DNA of 64,000 bases from Tsukamurella sputi (lineage in GTDB: Bacteria > Actinomycetota > Actinomycetes > Mycobacteriales > Mycobacteriaceae), in contig NZ_VIGV01000007.1 of assembly GCF_007858445.1 (NCBI RefSeq), positions 79,027 to 143,026 of the forward strand, given 5' to 3'. Below are positions 7,612-16,297 of the stretch, piece after piece. Under the pieces are notes generated by a model. The model was not told the DNA's origin. It was given only the letters and a program-made list of their open reading frames with translations, and did not search any database. Within the stretch, counting starts at the first letter, position 1, and each line of letters starts with the position of its first letter. A program made the position numbers and the translations under genes.

Positions 7612-9094
7612 GGAGGACGGCTGGAACAGGCTGTCGCCGTGGGGGATCGGAACCCGCGTCATCAAAGCGGTGCCGTCGCTCATTCCCGCGCTGATCGGCG
7701 TCTTCTTTCTCGGTCGCGCGGCCGGGCCGGTGTTCTTCATCATCGCCGGCGTCGCCATCAGCGCGCTGGTGGGCCTCCTGCCGTGGCTCACCACCCGATG
7801 GCGGGTCACCGAGGATCAGCTGGAGCTGCGGCACGGGCTGGTGCGCAAGGTCTCCGCCACCGCACGCCGCGACCGCATTCGCAGTGTCGACGTGACAGCC
7901 GGACCCATCGAGCGCGCCCTCTCGCTGCGCAAGGTCGTGGTCGGAACCGGCGTGGGCGGCAAGGAATCGGCCCTGATACTCGACCCCATTCCTGCGGACG
8001 TCGCGGAGGCGCTCGGCCACGACCTCCTGCGCCGGACCGCTGCGCCGACACCGACGGACGGGCTCGACGAGGGCGGTGACCCGCCGCCCGTCGCACCGCA
8101 GCCGGAGGAGGAGTTGGCGCGGTTGCGCCCGGAGTGGATCCGGTTCGCGCCGTTCTCGCTCACCGGCTTCGCCGTGGTCGCTGCGGGCGCCGGTATCGGT
8201 TTCCGCATCGTCGACGAGGCCGGGCTGCGCGAGCGCGGCTCCGAGCTCGCCGAGTCCTGGTTCGTCAAGATCCTCGATCTGGGCGCCGCAGTGGTGATCC
8301 CGGCCGCGGTCGTGCTGGTCGTGATCGTCTCGGTCCTCATCTCCGTGCTCGCGTACGTCCTCGCCTTCTGGGGCTTCCGGCTGGTCCGCCGGGCCGACGG
8401 TGCGCTGCACACCAGTCGCGGTCTCATCTCGACCGTGGCCGCGACGATCGAGCGCAAGCGGGTGCGCGGCGTGCAACTGCACGAGCCGGTGCTGATGCGC
8501 ATCCCGCGCGGCGCGAAGCTGAGGGCGATCGCCACGGGCACGGACCGCAATCCCACGCTGCTGCCGCCCGCCCCTCGCTCCGAGGGCGTGCGCGTCGCCG
8601 AGCAGGTCCTCGGCAGGCAGGGAGTCGTCGAGCGGCCCCTCGTCGGGCACGGGCCGGTGGCACTGCGCCGCAGGTACACCCGCGCGCTGCTGGCGGCGCT
8701 CGTTCCGGTGGCCGTCTCACTGGCACTCGCCGTGGTCGCCCCGGGCGCATGGAAGGCGCTGCCGATCGTCGGCGCGGTCGTCGTGGTCGTGCTCGCCGTC
8801 GCCCTGGCCCGGGTGCGCTACGCGAATCTCGGCACGGTCACCGACGGGGACATCGTCGTCCTCGGTGCTCCCACCGTTGCGCGCACCCGTACCGTCCTCG
8901 AGTTCGACGGGGTGATCGGCTTCGTCACGCGCGAGACCTTCTTCCAACGCCGGGCCGGCGTCGCGACGCTGACGGTGGCGACGGCGGCGGGTGCGTTCGG
9001 CGCCGTCGACGTGACGCCGGGCCGGGCCGCGGACGTCGCGCGCACCGTCGAACCGGAGATCGTGACGGGCTTCCTCGCCGTCAGCGAGGCGTGA
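7598..9094 (+). CDS. large bacterial PH-domain membrane protein (YdbT-like)
   Basis: 498 residues with repeated units of two transmembrane helices followed by a bPH2 domain: helices near 25-65, a PH domain (RHGLVRKVSATARRDRIRSV block), helices near 185-265, a second PH domain (TSRGLISTVAATIERKRVRG), helices near 365-400 and a third PH-like domain. This is the YdbT architecture, partner of the small PH protein encoded just upstream. Function inferred only from the family. Its end overlaps the convergent oxidoreductase by 14 bases. Confidence 0.8.
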   Translation: MTRPEEDGWNRLSPWGIGTRVIKAVPSLIPALIGVFFLGRAAGPVFFIIAGVAISALVGLLPWLTTRWRVTEDQLELRHGLVRKVSATARRDRIRSVDVTAGPIERALSLRKVVVGTGVGGKESALILDPIPADVAEALGHDLLRRTAAPTPTDGLDEGGDPPPVAPQPEEELARLRPEWIRFAPFSLTGFAVVAAGAGIGFRIVDEAGLRERGSELAESWFVKILDLGAAVVIPAAVVLVVIVSVLISVLAYVLAFWGFRLVRRADGALHTSRGLISTVAATIERKRVRGVQLHEPVLMRIPRGAKLRAIATGTDRNPTLLPPAPRSEGVRVAEQVLGRQGVVERPLVGHGPVALRRRYTRALLAALVPVAVSLALAVVAPGAWKALPIVGAVVVVVLAVALARVRYANLGTVTDGDIVVLGAPTVARTRTVLEFDGVIGFVTRETFFQRRAGVATLTVATAAGAFGAVDVTPGRAADVARTVEPEIVTGFLAVSEA

Positions 9095-9560
9095 GCCGGT
9101 ACAGCTTGATCGTGCGGCCGCCGGCCCGTTCGACGTAGTCGTCGTACGCCGGCCACACCGCGACGATGCTCGGCCACAGGCGTTTCCGATCCGATTCGGA
9201 GATCCGCCGGGCCCGCACCGGGATGCGGCGCGTCCCGAGGAGCACCTCGGCGTCGGGCGTGGCCTCGAGGTTGTACGACCACGCGGGGTGGTGCTTCTGG
9301 CCGAAGTTGGAGGCGATCACGACGAAGTCGGCTCCGTCCCGCACGTACAGCAGCGGCACGGCCCGGGCAACGCCACTGCGCCGTCCCACCGTGGTCAGGG
9401 TGAGTTGCGGGAGCAGTGCCTCCGGGATCAGGTGGATGCTGCCGCCGCTGATCCGGGTGACCGCCTTGTCGAGCGGGACCGTGGCGCGCACCATCCGGGA
9501 TACGGCACGATGCCGCCCGAGCTGCAGGAACCGTGCCTTGAGATCGTCCAGGATCGCCAT
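9081..9560 (-). CDS. deazaflavin (F420)-dependent nitroreductase-family protein
   Basis: 159 residues from the ATG at 9560. The LTTVGRRSGVARAVPLLYV, DFVVIASNFGQKHHPAWSYNL and PDAEVLL blocks are characteristic of the Ddn/DUF385 split-barrel family, which binds F420 and reduces quinones or nitro compounds in mycobacteria. The substrate cannot be told. F420 use fits the other F420-type proteins in the window. Confidence 0.85.
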   Translation of the reverse strand: MAILDDLKARFLQLGRHRAVSRMVRATVPLDKAVTRISGGSIHLIPEALLPQLTLTTVGRRSGVARAVPLLYVRDGADFVVIASNFGQKHHPAWSYNLEATPDAEVLLGTRRIPVRARRISESDRKRLWPSIVAVWPAYDDYVERAGGRTIKLYRLTPR

Positions 9561-9600
9561 GGCGGCAGTGTAGTGAACTCCCGCGGTCTCCGGGGCGCGA

Positions 9601-10512
9601 TCAGTTCGTGGCGAGTCGCGCGCCACCCGCGGCGCGCAGCACGGCGTTCAGCGAGTAGTACTGCGTGAGCTGCTGGGTGACGCGACCGGAATCGCGGTCC
9701 GTCAGCGTGACCGCGTCGGTGATGATGCCGAGCGCTGCGTTGTCGGAGGTGCGGACGAGCGGCCCGCCGCTGTCGCCCTGCGTGGTGACGATGTCGGTCA
9801 CCATCCAGTCACCCATCACCTTGGTGACCTTGCCGCAGCGGCGCCCGTTCACCGAACCCAACTGGCACACCGGATCCCCGATCCGCGCGGTGCCCACCGA
9901 CCGCGGCGCCATACCGGGCGCCGATGAGAGCAGCTTCACCTGCGGATCCGTGAGCCGGAACGTGCCCCAGTCCGGGCCGAACGGGTCGACGGGGGAGTAG
10001 TGCCCCGGACGGTTCGGGTCCTCTTTGACCTCGGGAGCCTGCGACTGGACCACCTCGCCGACGATCCACTTCTTGACGCCTACCGGCTGCTGCGGTGCAC
10101 CGCAGTGCCCTGCCGTCACGCCCAGGCGCTCGCCGTCCGGCGCGGTCACCGCGAAGCCCATCGTGCACTGCAGCGACTCGAACCGGCCGCCGCCCAGCGA
10201 GCGCTGCAGGATGTCGATCCGGTCGCCCGGCGCGACCGAGGTCGGGGCCGGGGTCTGCACGGGTGCAGGGGCGCTCGGCTTCGCGGGCGTCGACGGTGCG
10301 CCCGGTGCGGGCTTCGGCGCCGCGCTCGGCTTCGCCGGAGTGCCGGGGGCGGAGGGCGCCGCGGGCTTGGGCGTGGGGCTCGGCGACGGGACGGGAGCGG
10401 TGGGCGCGGCGGTCGCGAACGCCGGAGTCAGGAGCGATCCCGATACCAGAACGGTGACCACCCCGATCGCTCCGCGTCGCAGTACCGCACCGATGCGCGT
10501 CCCGTCGGTCAA
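9601..10512 (-). CDS. secreted S1-family serine protease with Pro/Ala-rich linker
   Basis: 303 residues from a TTG at 10512 behind AGGAGG (spacing 8). A twin-positive N-region and hydrophobic core end at about ATAA (signal peptide, residues 1-36). A Pro/Ala/Ser/Lys linker spans about 37-92, then a chymotrypsin-fold domain with the catalytic triad H136 (TAGHC), D181 (PDWG) and S248 (GDSGGPL), plus two cysteine pairs (C117/C137, C216/C226). Exported protease of unknown substrate; the linker suggests cell-wall spanning or display. Confidence 0.9.
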   Translation of the reverse strand: MTDGTRIGAVLRRGAIGVVTVLVSGSLLTPAFATAAPTAPVPSPSPTPKPAAPSAPGTPAKPSAAPKPAPGAPSTPAKPSAPAPVQTPAPTSVAPGDRIDILQRSLGGGRFESLQCTMGFAVTAPDGERLGVTAGHCGAPQQPVGVKKWIVGEVVQSQAPEVKEDPNRPGHYSPVDPFGPDWGTFRLTDPQVKLLSSAPGMAPRSVGTARIGDPVCQLGSVNGRRCGKVTKVMGDWMVTDIVTTQGDSGGPLVRTSDNAALGIITDAVTLTDRDSGRVTQQLTQYYSLNAVLRAAGGARLATN

Positions 10513-10703
10513 GGTCGAACCCTCCTAGGGTCATGGGGCGTGTGATCGAGTGGCGCCCTGGAAAGCGCCGCAGAAAGTCGTGGCCGAGCCTACCATTCCG
10601 CATGATCGACTCGAGTGAGATCAGTTTGCCGAACTGGGATTTCGCTGCCGCCATAGACCATGCGTGAACAGTGAGTTTCGGTTCCTGGACCAGAGGAGAC
10701 CCC

Positions 10704-12203
10704 GTGTCCGACCAGACGTATCAGACCGTCGCAGTAGCGCTGTACTTCGCGGCCATGTTGTACATCGGTTGGAGCGCGTACCGGAAGACGCGCGACAACC
10801 TCGACGACTACATGCTCGCGGGACGCGGGCTCAAGCCCTGGGTCGCCGCGCTCAGTGCCGGCGCGTCCGACATGTCCGGGTGGTTGTTGATGGGCCTGCC
10901 CGGCGCGATCTATGCGAAAGGGCTCGTCGAGTCGTGGATCGCGATCGGCCTCACGATCGGGGCCTGGCTGAACTGGAAGTTCGTCGCGCCGCGTCTGCGC
11001 TCGTACACCGAGGTCGCGGGCAACTCGATCACCATCCCCAGCTTCCTCGAGCACCGGCTGCGCGACCGGTCGCGATCGCTGCGGATCGTCTGCGGCCTCA
11101 TCATCCTGGTCTTCTTCACGTTCTACGTCTCCAGCGGCATGGTGGCCGCGGGCAAGTTCTTCGACAGCACCTTCGGTGTGCAGTACATCCACGGCATGCT
11201 CATCGTCGCCGTGGTGACCATGGTCTACACGCTGTTCGGCGGCTTCCTCGGCGCGACTCTGACCGACGTCGCGCAGGGGCTGCTGATGCTCGCAGCGCTG
11301 GTCGCGGTGCCGATCGTCGCCCTGATCGAGGTCGGCGGCCCGTCGGTCACCGTCGACACCGTGAACTCGGTCAACCCCGACTTCTTCAGCCTGTTCGCCG
11401 GCGGCACAGCCCTCGGCATCATCTCCGCGGCGGCGTGGGGCCTGGGCTACTTCGGCCAGCCGCACATCATCGTGCGGTTCATGGCGCTGCGCTCGCCGCA
11501 GGAGGCCGCCACCGCCCGCCGCTTCGGCATCAGCTGGATGGTGGCGACGGCGCTCGGCGCGATCGCGACCGCGTTCATCGGCATCGCCTACTTCGCGCTG
11601 CACCCGGAGAAGGCGCCGAAGGACCCCGAGACCGTCTTCCTGGTGCTCGCGCAGATCCTGTTCCACCCGTTCGTCGCCGGTCTCGTCCTGGCGGCGGTGC
11701 TCGCCGCCATCATGTCGACGGTGTCATCGCAGCTCGTCGTGTGCTCGTCGGCGCTGGTGGAGGACCTGTTCAAGATCTTCGCCGAGAAGTCCGGGCGGGA
11801 CTCGCAGATCAGCGACAAGACCTACGTGTTGCTCGGCAGGCTCGGCGTTCTCATCGTCGCTGTGATCGCGGTGCTCCTCGCGATCGACCCGTCGGACAGC
11901 ATCCTCGAACTGGTCGGCTTCGCGTGGGCCGGATTCGGCTCGTCCTTCGGTCCGGTCGTACTCCTCGCGCTGTTCTGGCGCAGGCTCACCGCAGCGGGTG
12001 CGCTGTCCGGCCTCATCGTCGGCGCTGCCGTCGCCTTCGTCTGGGGCCAGTGGCCGCCCTTCGCTCTGTACGAGATCGTCCCCGGCTTCGCCGCGAACCT
12101 GGTGGTCGCGATCGGCGTCAGTCTCGCCACCTACAAGCCCGACGATGCCGTCGACGCCGAGTTCGACGAGGCCTCCCGCCTCGCGGAGAGGCAGCCGGCG
12201 TAA
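10704..12203 (+). CDS. putP: sodium/proline symporter PutP
   Basis: 499-residue solute:sodium symporter (SSS family) with about 13 transmembrane helices, importing proline with Na+. The GTG start at 10704 follows GAGGAGA. Family hallmarks are ALSAGASDMSGWLLMGLPGA in helix 2 (Na+/proline site), the conserved FFTFYVSSGMVAAGKFF region and AAVLAAIMSTVSSQLVVCSSA near helix 9. Divergent from the secreted protease. No put catabolic genes are next to it. Confidence 0.93.
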   Translation: MSDQTYQTVAVALYFAAMLYIGWSAYRKTRDNLDDYMLAGRGLKPWVAALSAGASDMSGWLLMGLPGAIYAKGLVESWIAIGLTIGAWLNWKFVAPRLRSYTEVAGNSITIPSFLEHRLRDRSRSLRIVCGLIILVFFTFYVSSGMVAAGKFFDSTFGVQYIHGMLIVAVVTMVYTLFGGFLGATLTDVAQGLLMLAALVAVPIVALIEVGGPSVTVDTVNSVNPDFFSLFAGGTALGIISAAAWGLGYFGQPHIIVRFMALRSPQEAATARRFGISWMVATALGAIATAFIGIAYFALHPEKAPKDPETVFLVLAQILFHPFVAGLVLAAVLAAIMSTVSSQLVVCSSALVEDLFKIFAEKSGRDSQISDKTYVLLGRLGVLIVAVIAVLLAIDPSDSILELVGFAWAGFGSSFGPVVLLALFWRRLTAAGALSGLIVGAAVAFVWGQWPPFALYEIVPGFAANLVVAIGVSLATYKPDDAVDAEFDEASRLAERQPA

Positions 12204-12291
12204 GAGCGATCCGAACGACAGCACCCTCGACCGTGGCTCGTAGGGGGTGTTGTTCGCTCAGCGGCTCGTCCGAGTCGCCCGCATACGAGGA

Positions 12292-12331
12292 AAGGCCGGT
12301 CGATCAGCATTTCTGCTGCTCGACCGGCCTT
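12292..12331. terminator. chromosomal copy of the tRNA-His terminator hairpin
   Basis: Stem AAGGCCGGTCGA (12292-12303) pairs with TCGACCGGCCTT (12320-12331). The same hairpin with several base changes lies after tRNA-His at 17024-17063. Before the island inserted, this copy should have terminated tRNA-His; it may now end putP transcription. Confidence 0.7.
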
Positions 12332-12365
12332 CACCGCGTGGGGTGGATGACGGGACTCGAACCCG
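12322..12365. repeat. att direct repeat, left copy (displaced tRNA-His 3' fragment)
   Basis: Identical over 44 bases to 17054-17097. An ungapped match with more differences (about 67 of 74) extends back through the terminator hairpin to 12292. After 12365 the sequence departs from tRNA-His, marking the island edge. Confidence 0.85.
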
Positions 12366-12507
12366 TGGGCGTGCTCGGACTGGTGTCCGCTGGCCTGCTG
12401 ATTGGTGGGAGAAGTACGGGGCGACCCCGGCGGCTCTGATGGGCTATCGGCGTGCTGCGCGGCGGATGGGGCATCTGATTGGTTACGATCACGGCGCTAG
12501 TCGATAG
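12366..12507 (+). pseudogene. possible 3' remnant of an unknown gene at island edge
   Basis: The plus frame crossing the left att site encodes a tail, WWEKYGATPAALMGYRRAA followed by RRMGHLIGYDHGASR and TAG at 12505. It looks protein-like (aromatic, basic, balanced) but has no start inside the island. It may be the end of a gene whose front was lost at integration or deletion. I do not recognise the family; a chance open frame is possible. Confidence 0.25.
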
Positions 12508-12514
12508 TAGCGGC

Positions 12515-12536
12515 GGCCTCAGCGAATCGCTGGGCC
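12515..12536. terminator. hairpin downstream of the immunity gene
   Basis: GGCC-T-CAGCG (12515-12524) pairs with CGCTGGGCC (12528-12536) across an AAT loop, with one bulged T. It starts 16 bases past the stop codon of the minus-strand immunity gene. There is no T-run, so terminator function is only plausible. Confidence 0.35.
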
Positions 12537-12551
12537 ACCGCCTCGCTCTCG

Positions 12552-13331
12552 TCAAGTTTGAAGCATAGCCAATGTCGTTCGCATCTCTTCCAGCGTCGGG
12601 TTCCCACAAGCGCGGTGGACTGACTCGGCCATCTCGAACGTGAAGTCCTCTGGCTCGTATCCGACCTGCAGTAGGCCATACTCTGATTTCTCGTTAGGAG
12701 TCCAATCAACGCCTTCGGCGAGAAGCTCTGGAAACGTCAGGTCTGTCGCACGAAGCGTATTCAGCCATCCGATAGTTGAGATCGTTGACAGCGTGTTGGG
12801 CTGAGGGCGGGGAGGTGGTAATTCGCCACGCATGAGGGAACTGACCTCGATGTCGGCAAACAGCTGGGCTCGTTCTCTGGATCGTTGTATTTCTCTTTGA
12901 TCGAAACTAACGGCAGCGGATGAAGTAACTGGCCATGCATTTCGCGCTTTTGAATACCAGTCGACTACTGACGCGGCGATTGCGTCTGGGTTCGCGACGT
13001 TAGAGAGGTCGCTCACGATCAACATTCCGTCGCTATAAATGAGGCCGCATTGGTAGTCGCCGTGGCATTCAAGGTGGACTATTCCTCTGTCGCGATGGGA
13101 TTGGAAATGGTCAAGCAGTGTCGCCGCCGCGAGGTCTGGAGAGTTTGGGAGCTCTGTTGTATCGTAGGTTGTCTCGGAACCGACTCCTATGAACCAATAA
13201 GAACCGGTGGCGACAGTAAACAGAAATCGTGCGAGTTCGAGGGCTCGTTGCTCAGGTATATCGGAGCTTCCCTTCGTGTCGAAGCCGATTTCGGGGGATT
13301 CGCAATGAATCCTCCATCGCTGATAGCTCAT
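12552..13331 (-). CDS. probable immunity protein for the adjacent toxin (Imm52-like?)
   Basis: 259 residues; ATG at 13331 behind AAGGAG (spacing 7). It lies 48 bases downstream of the toxin on the same strand, the standard polymorphic toxin-immunity order. The protein is soluble with no signal or membrane segment, acidic, and rich in Trp/aromatics (SYWFIGVGSETTYDTT, IVHLECHGDYQCG). From memory, REase-5 type tips usually pair with Imm52 proteins, so Imm52 is my first guess, but I recognise no diagnostic motif. Base composition is about 47-48 percent G+C in two 60-base lines I counted, far below the flanks, showing recent transfer. Confidence 0.6.
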   Translation of the reverse strand: MSYQRWRIHCESPEIGFDTKGSSDIPEQRALELARFLFTVATGSYWFIGVGSETTYDTTELPNSPDLAAATLLDHFQSHRDRGIVHLECHGDYQCGLIYSDGMLIVSDLSNVANPDAIAASVVDWYSKARNAWPVTSSAAVSFDQREIQRSRERAQLFADIEVSSLMRGELPPPRPQPNTLSTISTIGWLNTLRATDLTFPELLAEGVDWTPNEKSEYGLLQVGYEPEDFTFEMAESVHRACGNPTLEEMRTTLAMLQT

Positions 13332-13379
13332 GGGGCGACTCCTTGTTTTGTGGTGGCGGCGGCAGCAGCATTCATTTCG

Positions 13380-15902
13380 TTACTTAATTCCCTTTAGAGC
13401 GTTCCAGACGTCAACGGTGACTACCGTAATCCTACCGGCCGCTTCCGGTACCTGATCGAGCACTGCTTTAAGGGCGGCGGCGGTCGTGGGAGAATTTGCT
13501 ACCCAGTAGATTGGAAAATTCTGCGGATTCGGAAGAGCGTTGACGGCCGCAATCTGGCGCTGAATCTCAGAAACAAGAGAGTCGTAGATTCCCTTAACGA
13601 AAGGCGGAGTATTTGGAGAGGAGACGTCAACTAGAGTTCCGTCGGGCTTTAGTAGCGCACCGTACCCGCTGCTGCCAAACTTGGCATCGACAAGGACTTT
13701 GAGTATCCCCTTGAGGATTTCGAAGCCGTCGAATTTGACGCCGTTTACTACGTAGGACCACGCGCCGTCGACGCCGGTCACCGTTTCCTGGAAAGGTCGG
13801 TTCTGTTCAGCGTTTGCGCCGCCTGACTCGTTAGTTCTCTCCCATTTGCCGGGGCCTCCTCCGTTGCCGGGCTTGGGGGGCGGTTTGGTGGGAGCGGGGG
13901 GTTGCTTCTTTGGCTTCGGTGCCTGACCGCCGTTGCTGGCGCTGGGTGTGGAGCCTGTGCCGGGTTGTGGTGTGGTGCTGGGTCGGGGTTGTTGGGGGAT
14001 GACGGGGAGGCCGGTTTCGGGGTCGATGCGGCCGGGTGCGGGGATTTTTCCGGGGTCGGGTGGTGTGGTGGGTTTGGGTGTGATGGGTGGCCGGGGTTGT
14101 CCGGGCAGGGGTGTGCCGGGGTCTGCAGGCGTCGGGAGATCAGTTCCGGGGTTCTGTCCTGGAGGTAGAACGATCGGGGGTGTGGGCTTGGGTGGTTTGT
14201 TCCCATCGCCGTTGCCTCCACCTTCCCCGTCGCCGGGGCTGGTGGGCGCGGTGGTGCCGGGGTTTCCGGTCGTAGGCGGAGCCATTCCCCGTTCGGGTCC
14301 TCGAATGAGGCCGACGATCCCTTCGAGATACTTCCGAAGGATATCCGGAAGGATTGCGATCAGCCCGGGAAGGCCGATGAGGTATTTGTTGATGCTCCGA
14401 ATGATTTCCGCGATCCAGTCGAGAAATGGTTTGATCAGACGGTTGTAGATATCTTGAAAGAATTTCGCGAGGGCGTTCACGAGTGGCCACAGGAACGAGA
14501 AGATCCCGGGGACTCCGCCCGGCTGCGGGTATCCCTCACCGTCGGGACCGCCGAAGTTGGTCGGGGTGATGCTGTCGCCTGCACTGCCGGGCATCGGAGT
14601 CGGTGTGGAGCCGCTACCACTGCCGGTGCCGACACCCCGCCCTGGTGAGGATCCAACCGACTCGCCCTGCCCGCCTGATGTGCTCGGGCTCGGGGACGGG
14701 CTTGGGCCGCTTCCGCTGCTTCCGGATCCAGTCGATGGAGGTTGCTGCGGTTGGTGTGCGGGTGGGGCGTCAGCTGTGTTCGGCTCGAAGGCCTCAGGGG
14801 TGGATGGGCTCGGGTTGATTTGCGCGGAGCTGTAGTACTCGCTGCTGGTCTTGGTGACGGCGGTTGTGTCGGTGAGAGTTTCGGAGGATAGCTGTGAGGC
14901 GACAGCGCCCGGGGTCGGTCGCCGTCGGGTCCTGCCTCCTGCCATGATGCCTGTCGCTTCACCGACGAGGTAGGCCCACGAAGAGGGTCCGTCCTTGTTC
15001 TCGTCGTCGCTGTCCACGCCGCCGCTGTCGTTGCCGTCTGCGCCGGGCGCACCGGGAGCGCCGCCGTTGGCTCCGGGGGCGCCAGGCATCGGGCATTCGG
15101 ATTGGGTCGTGGTGACCGTGACCGTGGCAGTCGAGGGCTGCCCTGACTGGGGCTGCTGGCCGGGCTGCTGCTGTCCGGTCTGCTGCGGCCCGCCGGGTGC
15201 GGTGGTCTGCACCGCCGGGTTCTGGTTCTGCTGTCTCTGCCCGTTGCCCTGCGGCTGCTGTCCCTGCTGCTGGCCGCCGCCTTGGCCGGGTTGTTCGTTG
15301 CCGGGGATGTTCGGGGCCTGCTGGCCGGGGGTTCCGAACTCGGGTGTTTGAGCTTGGATACCGGGGCCGTTGTCACCCCCCTTAGCCGGGGAAGTCGCGA
15401 TGCCGTTGTTGTCCTGGCCGCCCTGCTGGCCCGGCTGCTGTCCGGGGGCTGTGGCCTGCCCTGTAGGGGGAGCGAAGGTCAGGTCCGGTCCGGTCGGCCC
15501 GCAGGTGGCGGGGCCTCCGCCCGGGCACGGCGCTGCCGCAGCGGTGCCACTTCCTGCGGTGGTGGCGGTGAAGCCAATCATTCCGACAGCGATCACGATA
15601 CCCGCCACTGCAGCAGCGGCCCGAGCCTGCTCGCTGGTCGGCGTGTTCGCGCCGGAGTGGCGTAGCTTGTCCAGTCCGGTGAACAGGATCCGCCCGACGA
15701 TGACCATCACAAGCCAGAAGGTCAAGAACACCAGCGGCACGGGAGTGAACCGGGGCGCCTCGATGGAGAACAGGACGCCACCGACGATCCCAGCGAGGCC
15801 GATGACGGTCAGGAACAACCCCTGCAGTCGGGTGGCGCGGTCCGAAGGAGGAGGTGCCGTGGAGGCCTGGGCTGCGCGGGTGTGGCGGGGCCTTGATGCC
15901 AC
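13380..15902 (-). CDS. membrane-anchored polymorphic toxin with REase-5-like C-terminal tip
   Basis: 840 residues, GTG at 15902 behind AGGAGG. Three predicted transmembrane helices (about 27-47, 55-75, 94-114) are followed by a long Gln/Gly/Pro-rich region (about 120-290), a Ser/Pro/Gly-rich region, a hydrophobic amphipathic block (about 464-535, FLWPLVNALAKFF onward), a Pro-rich linker (about 540-683) and a C-terminal domain (about 684-840). The tip contains GVKFDGF (D725), VDAK (D739, K741) and SEIQRQ, the pattern of the Tox-REase-5 nuclease fold (PD-(D/E)xK class). The tip is AT-richer than the body. Predicted target is nucleic acid in competitors; delivery route unknown. Confidence 0.65.
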   Translation of the reverse strand: MASRPRHTRAAQASTAPPPSDRATRLQGLFLTVIGLAGIVGGVLFSIEAPRFTPVPLVFLTFWLVMVIVGRILFTGLDKLRHSGANTPTSEQARAAAAVAGIVIAVGMIGFTATTAGSGTAAAAPCPGGGPATCGPTGPDLTFAPPTGQATAPGQQPGQQGGQDNNGIATSPAKGGDNGPGIQAQTPEFGTPGQQAPNIPGNEQPGQGGGQQQGQQPQGNGQRQQNQNPAVQTTAPGGPQQTGQQQPGQQPQSGQPSTATVTVTTTQSECPMPGAPGANGGAPGAPGADGNDSGGVDSDDENKDGPSSWAYLVGEATGIMAGGRTRRRPTPGAVASQLSSETLTDTTAVTKTSSEYYSSAQINPSPSTPEAFEPNTADAPPAHQPQQPPSTGSGSSGSGPSPSPSPSTSGGQGESVGSSPGRGVGTGSGSGSTPTPMPGSAGDSITPTNFGGPDGEGYPQPGGVPGIFSFLWPLVNALAKFFQDIYNRLIKPFLDWIAEIIRSINKYLIGLPGLIAILPDILRKYLEGIVGLIRGPERGMAPPTTGNPGTTAPTSPGDGEGGGNGDGNKPPKPTPPIVLPPGQNPGTDLPTPADPGTPLPGQPRPPITPKPTTPPDPGKIPAPGRIDPETGLPVIPQQPRPSTTPQPGTGSTPSASNGGQAPKPKKQPPAPTKPPPKPGNGGGPGKWERTNESGGANAEQNRPFQETVTGVDGAWSYVVNGVKFDGFEILKGILKVLVDAKFGSSGYGALLKPDGTLVDVSSPNTPPFVKGIYDSLVSEIQRQIAAVNALPNPQNFPIYWVANSPTTAAALKAVLDQVPEAAGRITVVTVDVWNALKGIK

Positions 15903-15935
15903 CGGAACCTCCTGAATGCACTGAGTTGTATGTCT

Positions 15936-15957
15936 CGTTCACTAACCAGGGTGAACG
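15936..15957. promoter_or_regulatory. dyad upstream of the toxin gene, candidate operator
   Basis: CGTTCAC (15936-15942) and GTGAACG (15951-15957) form a perfect 7-bp inverted repeat with an 8-base spacer, 34-55 bases before the toxin GTG. This is where a repressor covering the promoter would bind. No regulator gene is visible inside the island. Confidence 0.4.
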
Positions 15958-16246
15958 GTACAGTCGGAGTTCACGGTCTGCAATCAGAGTGGCTGCCCGG
16001 TTCAGGAACTTCGGTGCACCCAGGGGTGCCGGTGTCGAGGTGCCCCCTCCCCAGACTTCCCGAAGACCAGACGCCGCTATTCGATCACGCCACGACAAGT
16101 ACCCTCACCGGAATCCGGCAAGGTCGAATCATGGCACCGGATCCGGGCTGATCAATCGCGGGTCAGGTGGCTCACGGGCACGGCGTGAGACTGAGCTACG
16201 TGCCGGTCAGTCGGTTTCCGTCGGACTGCCCCTAGAGCGACGTTGC
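15958..16246. other. non-coding stretch inside the island
   Basis: No convincing gene. Frames open on the plus strand here have no ribosome site and low-quality protein. The stretch probably holds the toxin promoter near its left end. Confidence 0.5.
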
Positions 16247-16287
16247 GCCCCGAACCGGACTCGAACCGGCTCTGTGACCATCGGGGC
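16247..16287 (-). other. tRNA-like minihelix (acceptor stem plus T-arm only)
   Basis: On the minus strand, GCCCCGA (16287-16281) pairs perfectly with TCGGGGC (16253-16247). Between them are ten unpaired bases and a T-arm GCCGG-TTCGAGT-CCGGT. This is the top half of a tRNA without D-arm or anticodon arm, 41 nt long. It could be a deleted tRNA gene, an att-like remnant of another tRNA site, or a hairpin terminator for the gene ending at 16298. Confidence 0.5.
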
Positions 16288-16297
16288 TTTCCAGGGG

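Noticed and set aside
13900-15500. Repetitive Gln/Gly/Pro-coding DNA suggestive of tandem repeats
   Set aside because: Low-complexity coding sequence of the toxin arms without a regular repeat unit; no CRISPR-type spacing anywhere in the window.
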